5,824 nucleotides of DNA from an uncultured Clostridia bacterium. Lineage in GTDB: Bacteria > Bacillota > Clostridia > Oscillospirales > Oscillospiraceae. Shown here piece by piece: positions 1 through 5,824 of this stretch (within the stretch, counting starts at the first letter, position 1; each line of letters starts with the position of its first letter). The stretch spans positions 1-5,824 of the forward strand of contig CAMHER010000129.1 of NCBI GenBank assembly GCA_946184215.1, in the 5' to 3' direction. Made by a program: the position numbers and the translations under genes. The notes under the pieces were generated by a model that was not told the DNA's origin, ran no database searches, and saw only the letters and a program-made list of their open reading frames with translations.

Positions 1-959
1 TCGGCATCGCGATCATGCTGCTCAACCAGCTGTCGCTGACCAGCCGCAAGAGCTATACCACGGTCACGGGCAAGTCGGGCCAGATTTCCAAGATCAACCT
101 CGGCGGGGCCAAGTATATCCTGGCGATCATCCTGGTCATCCTGACCTTCTTTACCAGCATTTTCCCCATCATCTCCTTCGCCTTTGAAACCTTCCTGCCC
201 AACCCGGGCGACTACTCGTTCCTGTACACCGGCAACATCAACAACCTGACGACCAAGTGGTGGCTGACCAGCGAGAACGTCACCGAGCAGGGCATGTACG
301 GCCAGAAGGGTATCCTCTACAATGCCGAGATCTGGAAGGCCTTCGGCGGCACGCTTTGGGTCAGCGTCTGCTGCGCCCTGGCGGCCGGCACGATCGGCAC
401 GCTCGTCGGTTACGCCGTGGCCAAGCAGCGGCGCAGCAAATGGGCCAACTATGTCAACTCTGTGGCCTTCCTGCCGTACCTGATGCCGTCTATTGCCGTC
501 GGCGCGGCGCTGTTCGTGCTCTTCTCCAGCGAGTCGGTCAAGCTGTACAACACCTACACCGGCCTGATCGTCGCCGGCACGATCAAGTATATCCCCTTCG
601 CAAGCCGCTCGTCCCTCAACTCCATGCTCCAGCTTTCCGGGGAGATCGAGGAGGCGGCTATCATCCAGGATATTCCGTGGATCAAACGCATGACCCGCAT
701 CATTATCCCGATCCAGAAATCGTCGATCATCAGCGGCTACCTGCTGCCGTTCATGACCTGTCTGCGTGAGCTGAGCCTGTTCATGCTCCTGTGCGGACAG
801 AGCCGCATCCTCTCGACCATGCTGGACTATTTCGACGAAATGGGTCTGTACGCCTTCTCCAGCGGCATCAACCTGCTGCTGATCATCACGATCCTGGTCT
901 TCAACACGATTGTAAACAAAGTCACGGGTGCCAGCCTCGACAAGGGAATAGGAGGATAA
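1..959 (+). CDS. ABC transporter permease, C-terminal part (Fe(III)/aminoethylphosphonate-type fused permease), 5' truncated
   Basis: This is an inner-membrane permease subunit of a binding-protein-dependent ABC importer. The reading frame is already open at base 3 (codons for Gly-Ile-Ala-Ile precede the Met at 15), so the gene starts outside the window and the Met at 15 is probably internal. Numbering from that Met, an RKSYTTVTGK segment (11-20) resembles the linker between the two halves of fused FbpB/AfuB/PhnV-like permeases. Hydrophobic segments follow at about 33-57, 111-135, 150-171, 181-195, 237-261 and 281-301. The EAA coupling loop is at 213-232 (EEAAIIQD...IIIP), with Asp219 where Gly is usual. 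The stop (957-959) overlaps the SD region of the ATPase gene, so the two genes are co-transcribed and encode partners. The substrate cannot be read from the sequence: Fe(III), 2-aminoethylphosphonate, thiamine or polyamine are all possible. The family call is solid and the substrate is open. Confidence 0.88.
   Translation, partial: GIAIMLLNQLSLTSRKSYTTVTGKSGQISKINLGGAKYILAIILVILTFFTSIFPIISFAFETFLPNPGDYSFLYTGNINNLTTKWWLTSENVTEQGMYGQKGILYNAEIWKAFGGTLWVSVCCALAAGTIGTLVGYAVAKQRRSKWANYVNSVAFLPYLMPSIAVGAALFVLFSSESVKLYNTYTGLIVAGTIKYIPFASRSSLNSMLQLSGEIEEAAIIQDIPWIKRMTRIIIPIQKSSIISGYLLPFMTCLRELSLFMLLCGQSRILSTMLDYFDEMGLYAFSSGINLLLIITILVFNTIVNKVTGASLDKGIGG
951..956 (+). promoter_or_regulatory. Shine-Dalgarno site of the ABC ATPase gene
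   Basis: GGAGGA lies 7 bases before the ATG at 964, inside the last codons of the permease gene. The spacing is ideal and fixes the ATPase start. The overlap suggests translational coupling. Confidence 0.85.
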
Positions 960-963
960 CGAA

Positions 964-2583
<1,620 letters not shown>

Positions 2584-2592
2584 TTGCGCAGC

Positions 2593-3201
2593 ATGATCCG
2601 CAACATCGTTTTTGATATGGGAAAGGTCCTTCTCCGCTTCGAGCCGGCGTACTTCATCGAGCGAGCCGGCGCGGCGGAGGAGGACAAGGCCCTTCTTCTG
2701 CGCGAGGTCTATCAGTCCCTCGAATGGGCGCGGATGGACCGCGGCTCCCTGACAGAGGCAGAGGCGGCCGAGAGCATGTGCCGCCGTCTGCCCGCGCGTC
2801 TGCACGAGACGGTGCGCGCGCTGGTCGACCGGTGGGACCGCCCGATCCTGCCCATCGAGGGCATGGAGGAGCTGATCCGTGAGCTGAAGGCAAAGGGCTA
2901 CGGGATCTACCTGCTGTCCAACGCCTCTTGCCGCCAGCACGACTACTGGCCCCGCGTCCCGGCCAGCCGCTACTTCGACGGCACGCTCATTTCCGCGGAC
3001 GTGAAGCTCGTCAAGCCGCAGCCGGAGATCTACCGCCTGCTGTGCGAGACCTTTTCGCTCGATCCGGACGAGTGCGTCTTCATCGACGACGCGACGGGCA
3101 ACGCCGAGGCCGCCTACCTCTGCGGCCTGCACCCGATCGTCTTTCACAACGATGTGGACGAGCTGCGGGAAAAGCTGCGCGCCGAGGGCGTCGATCTATA
3201 A
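2593..3201 (+). CDS. HAD-superfamily hydrolase, YihX-like phosphatase (DxG variant)
   Basis: This is a probable cytoplasmic phosphatase of HAD subfamily IA, 202 aa. Motif I is VFDMGKVL (nucleophile Asp8), with Gly10 replacing the second Asp of the usual DxD; the FDxGxV form is known from the E. coli alpha-glucose-1-phosphatase YihX. Motif II is LLSNAS (Ser109), motif III is Lys141 in LVKPQPEIY, and motif IV is FIDDATGN (Asp165, Asp166). The SNAS...YWP and RKP/VKP-PEIY spacing also resembles YihX. The helical cap lies at about 13-85. I chose the ATG at 2593 because the family starts just before the motif I strand; a TTG at 2584 would add three residues. Neither start has a clear SD, and the gene begins 9 bases after the ATPase stop, so translation probably depends on coupling. 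The substrate is unknown: a sugar phosphate is possible, and a link to the transporter's substrate rests on position only. The terminator directly after marks the operon end. Confidence 0.9.
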   Translation: MIRNIVFDMGKVLLRFEPAYFIERAGAAEEDKALLLREVYQSLEWARMDRGSLTEAEAAESMCRRLPARLHETVRALVDRWDRPILPIEGMEELIRELKAKGYGIYLLSNASCRQHDYWPRVPASRYFDGTLISADVKLVKPQPEIYRLLCETFSLDPDECVFIDDATGNAEAAYLCGLHPIVFHNDVDELREKLRAEGVDL

Positions 3202-3209
3202 CAAAAATA

Positions 3210-3240
3210 CCCTTTCGGTGAAAACCGAAAGGGTTTTTTT
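3210..3240 (+). terminator. Intrinsic terminator after the HAD gene, probably bidirectional
   Basis: A perfect 10-bp stem (CCCTTTCGGT at 3210-3219, ACCGAAAGGG at 3224-3233) encloses a GAAA loop and is followed by seven T's (3234-3240). It starts 8 bases after the HAD stop. On the minus strand the same hairpin is followed by TATTTTTG, so it can also end rsmE transcripts arriving from the right. Confidence 0.95.
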
Positions 3241-3253
3241 CGTGTTTGAATTA

Positions 3254-3300
3254 TAGTTTTTTGTTTTTAGGAGAGGCGTTAAAACGAAAAACAAAAACTA
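3254..3300. repeat. A/T-rich inverted repeat at the rsmE stop codon
   Basis: The left arm TAGTTTTTTGTTTTT (3254-3268) and the right arm AAAAACAAAAACTA (3287-3300) are reverse complements apart from one extra T. The loop is 18 bases. The right arm includes the rsmE stop (TAG on the minus strand). The hairpin would be weak in RNA because it is nearly all A-U. It may help 3'-end formation of rsmE mRNA ahead of the GC-rich terminator, or be a chance result of A/T tracts. Confidence 0.5.
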
Positions 3301-4029
3301 CGACAGGTTCCCCGTGGCGTACATCACGGCGGTCGTCGCAACGACCGGCGCGGTCTCACAGCGGAGGATCCGCTCGCCCATCGAGCAGATGTGCAGCCCC
3401 ACGATGCGCGCCAGATCCGCCTCAAAGGGGGCAAAGCCGCCCTCGGGCCCGGTGATCAGGGCAACGCTCTTGGCCGTCTTGTTCGCCTCCAGCACGTCCG
3501 TCAGCCCTTCGCGCTCGCCCGTCTCATAGAGGAAGAGCTTCAGCTCCTTCTGATTGGCGATATTCAGCGCGTCGGCAAATTCGCCCGCCCAGCTCACGGC
3601 GGGGATGATCCCGCGGCCGGACTGCTTGGCGGCCTCCTCGGCGATGCGCTGCCAGCGCTCGAGCTTTTTCTCCGGCGTCTCGGGCCGGGCCACACAGCGC
3701 TCACAGTTGAAAAAGGCGATTTCTCCGGCCCCGGCCTCGACGCATTTCTGGATGATATAGTCGGTCCGGTCGCCCTTCGGCAGGCCGCACAGCACCGTCA
3801 CGGCCACGGAGGGCTCGGCCGGGCAGGGGACGACCTCGATCACCTCGGCCTCGACCTGCTCGGGATCGGCGCTGACCAGGCGGCATTTATAGTCCGTCCC
3901 CTGCGCGTCGCAGATGATCAGATCCTCGCCGGGGCGCAGGCGCAGCACGCGCACATGCTCGGCGTCGCGGCCGCGGATGATGGCCATTCCGCCCCTGATA
4001 TTGGTCCCCGCCATAAAAAATCTCGGCAT
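3298..4029 (-). CDS. rsmE: 16S rRNA (uracil(1498)-N(3))-methyltransferase RsmE
   Basis: RsmE methylates N3 of U1498 in helix 44 of 16S rRNA near the decoding site, using S-adenosylmethionine. It belongs to the SPOUT (trefoil-knot) class and acts in the cytoplasm on the 30S subunit. The 243-aa length is normal. The N-terminal part (about 1-70, starting MPRFFM) is the PUA-like RNA-binding domain. The catalytic domain shows LPKGDRTDYIIQKCVEAG (83-100), ERWQRIAEEAAKQSGR (124-139), the SAM-site loop TGPEGGF (193-199) and the knot segment MGERILRCETA (217-227), all family hallmarks. The ATG is preceded by GGAGGGG 8 bases upstream. In many Bacillota prmA lies just upstream of rsmE; here it does not, and the gene appears to be a single unit with its own promoter, convergent with the transport operon. 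Function is confident. Confidence 0.97.
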   Translation of the reverse strand: MPRFFMAGTNIRGGMAIIRGRDAEHVRVLRLRPGEDLIICDAQGTDYKCRLVSADPEQVEAEVIEVVPCPAEPSVAVTVLCGLPKGDRTDYIIQKCVEAGAGEIAFFNCERCVARPETPEKKLERWQRIAEEAAKQSGRGIIPAVSWAGEFADALNIANQKELKLFLYETGEREGLTDVLEANKTAKSVALITGPEGGFAPFEADLARIVGLHICSMGERILRCETAPVVATTAVMYATGNLS

Positions 4030-4037
4030 GGTACAAA

Positions 4038-4044
4038 CCCCTCC
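4038..4044 (-). promoter_or_regulatory. Shine-Dalgarno site of rsmE
   Basis: On the minus strand GGAGGGG lies 8 bases before the rsmE ATG (4029-4027). It is strong and confirms the start. Confidence 0.85.
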
Positions 4045-4064
4045 ATCATGGAATTCTTTTTAAC

Positions 4065-4093
4065 ATTATTACACAAACGGCACCGCTTTGCAA
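4065..4093 (-). promoter_or_regulatory. Predicted rsmE promoter (sigma-70/sigma-A type)
   Basis: On the minus strand, TTGCAA (4093-4088, -35-like) is followed by a 17-base spacer and AATAAT (4070-4065, 5 of 6 to TATAAT). TGT directly precedes AATAAT, giving an extended -10 (TGn). Transcription would start near 4058, leaving a leader of about 30 bases that contains the SD. Prediction by eye. Confidence 0.6.
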
Positions 4094-4148
4094 GTGCGCG
4101 CATAGACTGGGAGGCGGCACATCTTTTTCCGGAAGGGGGGGAAGAAGC

Positions 4149-4295
4149 ATGAAAGAAGAAAAGCCCTTTGCCGCGCTGGAAACGGTCTGGCGGCGGGTGG
4201 AGGAGCTGCGTCCCCGCGCGCTGGGCTCCGCACGGCTCATGCCCCGCAGGGAACAGGCGGCGCGCACGATCCGCTTTGCTCCGCCACGCTGGTAG
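4149..4295 (+). CDS. Possible small basic protein, 48 aa, unknown
   Basis: This short ORF, beginning MKEEKPFAALETVWRRVEEL, fills most of the space between the rsmE promoter and the 3' end of the araC-like gene. The ATG is 7 bases after a purine-rich, G-rich stretch (GGAAGGGGGGG, 4131-4141) that could act as an SD, though it is not canonical AGGAGG. Its codons are GC-rich at third positions like the real genes here. The product would have 10 Arg and 2 Lys against 6 Glu and no Asp, so it is clearly basic. It has no membrane segment or signal peptide and a possible amphipathic helix at about residues 7-21. The stop (4293-4295) directly abuts the convergent stop of the regulator gene. I see no clear plus-strand promoter and recognise no family. 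It could be a real small protein, a remnant of a longer gene, or chance. Confidence 0.4.
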   Translation: MKEEKPFAALETVWRRVEELRPRALGSARLMPRREQAARTIRFAPPRW

Positions 4296-5153
4296 TCATT
4301 TTTTCAGCTTGCCCGGGCTGATGCCGAACACCGCGGTAAAGGCACGGTGAAAGGCCGAATAGTCCGAGAAGCCGCACTCCTCGGCGGCGCGGGCGGCGCT
4401 CATGCCCTCGCGGATCAGGTGCGCGGCGCGCATCAGCCGCCGCTGCCGGATATAGGCGTGCACGCTCTCGCCCGTCTGGGCCTTGAACAGCCGCATAAAG
4501 TGGTAGCGGCTGATATGTACCTTCGCGGCCAGCTCTTCCACATCCAGCGGTGAGGAGAGATTTTCGTGGATATAGGAGAGGACCGCGTCGATCTTTTCGT
4601 CGTGGCCTGTCTCCTTCCGGCGGGCGGCCTCTTCGCCAAAGCCCAAACGCCCCAGCAGCACAAGGATCTGGATGATCAGCGCGTCGCACATGGCCTGTGC
4701 GCCGTACTGCCCGCTCGACAGGGCCTCCTCCAGCTGCCCCAGCAGCGCTCTGAGCGGCTCCCGCTGCGCCTCACCCGGCGCAAGGAGATAGCGCGCGTGC
4801 TCGTCGGCGCGGTCAAAGCAGCCGAACAGCCGGGCGTCCGGCATCAGGCGGTCGAAATATTTCCGGTCGAGATAGAGAATGATGCGCTCATAGGGCGCGC
4901 TCTTGTCGATCAGCGCCTTGTGGATCGTGTGGTGCGGCACCAGCAGGATATCCCAGGGCCGCAGCGTATAGACGATGCTCTCCATGGCATAGTCCACATG
5001 GCCGGAGAGCAGCAGGACCAGCTTGTCAAATTCATGAAAGTGGAAGTCGCGCTCGGCCCCGGCGCTGTCACGCAGGTGGAAATAGTGATAGTTTTCCTCC
5101 AGATAGCCCTCGCGGGCATATTTTTTTTGTGCCAAGCGCTTCACCTCTTCCAC
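4296..5153 (-). CDS. AraC-family transcriptional regulator with N-terminal cupin-like domain
   Basis: This is a cytoplasmic DNA-binding regulator of 285 aa, a usual length for the family. The N-terminal half has a cupin-like sensor/dimerisation domain: HFHEFDKL (38-45), LSGHVDY (49-55) and PWDILLVPHHTIHKA (66-80). The C-terminal half has two helix-turn-helix units: about 203-224 (LDVEELAAKVHISRYHFMRLF) and 252-273 (SAARAAEECGFSDYSAFHRAF), ending with the FGISPGK signature. The effector is unknown. The GTG at 5153 has no SD close by, and the predicted transcript would start near 5170. A TTG at 5135 (residue 7) has GGAAGAGG 8 bases upstream and may be the true start, giving 279 aa. The gene diverges from a symporter gene with a shared 127-bp control region, so it may regulate that gene and itself. 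No terminator is visible after its stop. Confidence 0.94.
   Translation of the reverse strand: MEEVKRLAQKKYAREGYLEENYHYFHLRDSAGAERDFHFHEFDKLVLLLSGHVDYAMESIVYTLRPWDILLVPHHTIHKALIDKSAPYERIILYLDRKYFDRLMPDARLFGCFDRADEHARYLLAPGEAQREPLRALLGQLEEALSSGQYGAQAMCDALIIQILVLLGRLGFGEEAARRKETGHDEKIDAVLSYIHENLSSPLDVEELAAKVHISRYHFMRLFKAQTGESVHAYIRQRRLMRAAHLIREGMSAARAAEECGFSDYSAFHRAFTAVFGISPGKLKK
5144..5151 (-). promoter_or_regulatory. Candidate Shine-Dalgarno site favouring a TTG start for the AraC-family gene
   Basis: On the minus strand GGAAGAGG (5151-5144) sits 8 bases before TTG (5135-5133). The upstream GTG at 5153 has only TACCCCCCAAATGCT before it in the predicted leader, with no SD. This argues for the shorter protein. 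Confidence 0.45.
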
Positions 5154-5176
5154 AGCATTTGGGGGGTACGGTCTCC

Positions 5177-5205
5177 ATTATATAGCACTTTTTGCAAGGT
5201 TTCAA
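5177..5205 (-). promoter_or_regulatory. Predicted promoter of the AraC-family gene
   Basis: On the minus strand, TTGAAA (5205-5200, 5 of 6 to consensus) is followed by a 17-base spacer and TATAAT (5182-5177, perfect). This is the best promoter in the window. Transcription would start near 5170. A TTGCAA palindrome (5192-5197) sits in the spacer, where a bound regulator could block it. Confidence 0.75.
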
Positions 5206-5258
5206 GCAGATCCTGCAATTCTATTTGCAGTTTTTCTCGTGTATGATAGTTGCAGTTT
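5192..5258. promoter_or_regulatory. Cluster of TTGCA half-sites between the regulator and symporter genes (candidate operators)
   Basis: Four related hexamers occur in 67 bases: TTGCAA (5192-5197), CTGCAA (5213-5218), TTGCAG (5225-5230) and TTGCAG (5250-5255). The middle two form a perfect inverted repeat with a 6-base gap. The last two extend to a direct repeat TTGCAGTTT (5225-5233, 5250-5258), 25 bases apart. They overlap the araC promoter spacer and the upstream and start regions of the predicted symporter promoter. Binding by the adjacent AraC-family protein is inference. Confidence 0.45.
5242..5247 (+). promoter_or_regulatory. Candidate -10 element of the symporter gene
   Basis: TATGAT (5 of 6 to TATAAT) lies 33 bases before the ATG at 5281. 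No good -35 hexamer sits 16-18 bases upstream (TTCTAT at the 17-base distance), which fits an activator-dependent promoter. Weak evidence. Confidence 0.4.
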
Positions 5259-5267
5259 GATCCGAAA

Positions 5268-5273
5268 GGGAGG
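5268..5273 (+). promoter_or_regulatory. Shine-Dalgarno site of the symporter gene
   Basis: GGGAGG, within AAAGGGAGG, lies 7 bases before the ATG at 5281 and fixes that start. Confidence 0.85.
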
Positions 5274-5280
5274 CATCCCC

Positions 5281-5824
5281 ATGAAATTTCTGAAAAACAA
5301 CTGGTTCTTCTTCTCCATGATCCTCGGCATCGTGCTGGGCATCGTCGTCGGCTTTGTCTGGGACGGCGCTGGCGCGCTCGAGCCGCTCGGAACGCTGTTC
5401 ATCAACATGATGTTCTGCGTGGTCGTGCCGATGGTCTTCTTCTCGATCTCCTCGTCGATCGCCAACATGAAGAGCGTCAAGCGCGCCGGCAAGCTGATGG
5501 GCACGACGGTCGTGACCTTCATGTGCACCACGATCATTGCCTCGGTCATCATGTATGTTCTCGTCCGCTTCATCCCGGTCTACACCGGCGAGCCCGCGTT
5601 TGAGCCGGGCGCTTCCGAACCGATGACCGTCGGCGCCATGATCGTCGGCTTCTTCACCAAGCCCGACTTCCCCGAGCTGTGGAGCCGCCGTTCGATCCTG
5701 CAGCTGATCATCGCGGGCATTTTCTTCGGCTTCGGCGTACAGATGTGCGGCGGCCCTGAGACGAAGGTCGCAAAGCTGCTGGAGGAGATCACCAATGTCC
5801 TCATGAAGGTCATCAAGCTCATCA
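5281..5824 (+). CDS. Dicarboxylate/amino-acid:cation symporter (DAACS family), 3' truncated
   Basis: This is an inner-membrane secondary transporter of the GltP/DctA/SstT superfamily, which imports acidic or small neutral amino acids or C4-dicarboxylates with Na+ or H+. The frame is open from the ATG at 5281 to the window edge (181 codons); full-length members are about 400-430 aa. Visible features are TM1 at about 7-27 (MILGIVLGIVVGF), the family-typical LGTLFINMMFCVVVPMVFFS (36-55) opening TM2, the loop SSSIANMKSVKRAGKLMG (57-74), TM3 at about 72-98 and TM4 at about 138-156. An extracellular loop of about 35-40 residues lies between TM3 and TM4. The substrate-binding hairpins and the NMDGT-type motif lie beyond the window, so substrate and coupling ion cannot be assigned. 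The start is supported by GGGAGG 7 bases upstream. The gene diverges from the AraC-family gene, a common arrangement for a regulator and its target. Confidence 0.93.
   Translation, partial: MKFLKNNWFFFSMILGIVLGIVVGFVWDGAGALEPLGTLFINMMFCVVVPMVFFSISSSIANMKSVKRAGKLMGTTVVTFMCTTIIASVIMYVLVRFIPVYTGEPAFEPGASEPMTVGAMIVGFFTKPDFPELWSRRSILQLIIAGIFFGFGVQMCGGPETKVAKLLEEITNVLMKVIKLI

Noticed and set aside
3391..4152. Plus-strand open frame antisense to rsmE (253 codons)
   Set aside because: It mirrors RsmE codons, has no family motif, and crosses the rsmE promoter and SD.
4258..4300. Possible terminator for the small ORF or the AraC-family gene (GGCGG...CCGCC near a T-run)
   Set aside because: A 5-bp stem with a long loop, and the T-run on the plus strand (4299-4305) belongs to the lysine codons at the regulator's C-terminus. 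Not convincing.
4566..5246. Plus-strand open frame antisense to the AraC-family gene (226 codons)
   Set aside because: It is a shadow of a well-supported gene with both helix-turn-helix motifs, has no clear SD, and runs through the divergent promoter region.
5268..5279. Small hairpin GGGA/TCCC overlapping the symporter SD, considered as a translation switch
   Set aside because: Only a 4-bp stem with a 4-base loop; too weak to claim regulation.
5202..5822. Minus-strand open frames opposite the symporter
   Set aside because: The plus-strand frame from 5281 encodes an obvious DAACS N-terminus with a good SD. It simply runs off the window end without a stop.

Overview
The window is GC-rich and densely coded. 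Strong Shine-Dalgarno (SD) sites, a compact intrinsic terminator and family-typical proteins (an RsmE starting MPRFF, an AraC/cupin regulator, a DAACS symporter) suggest a high-GC member of the Bacillota/Clostridia, perhaps Oscillospiraceae-like. This placement is inference; no rRNA or other marker is present.

Layout. (1) Positions 1-3201 on the plus strand hold the distal end of a transport operon. It contains the C-terminal half of a binding-protein-dependent ABC permease of the fused Fe(III)/2-aminoethylphosphonate type, then an unusually long (539 aa) ABC ATPase, then a HAD-family phosphatase 9 bases behind it. A strong hairpin terminator at 3210-3240 closes the operon. The substrate-binding protein and the promoter must lie upstream. 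(2) Positions 3298-4029 on the minus strand encode the 16S rRNA m3U1498 methyltransferase RsmE, convergent with the operon, with its own promoter and SD. The shared terminator looks bidirectional. (3) Positions 4030-4295 hold the rsmE promoter and a possible 48-codon basic small ORF on the plus strand. (4) Positions 4296-5153 on the minus strand encode an AraC-family regulator with an N-terminal cupin-like sensor. (5) Positions 5154-5280 are a divergent control region: a near-consensus araC promoter, a weaker plus-strand promoter and four TTGCA-type half-sites. (6) From 5281 to the window end is the N-terminal third or so of a dicarboxylate/amino-acid:cation symporter, which the AraC protein may regulate.

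The most unusual feature is the ABC ATPase. All nucleotide-binding motifs are intact, but it carries about 110 extra residues between the Q-loop and the LSGGQ signature, and a second charged insertion in the C-terminal TOBE-type region. The two insertions share a weakly similar segment. The partner permease has Asp where the EAA coupling loop normally has Gly. Together these suggest a diverged transporter subfamily with a modified NBD-permease interface. The rest of the window looks like ordinary chromosomal content.
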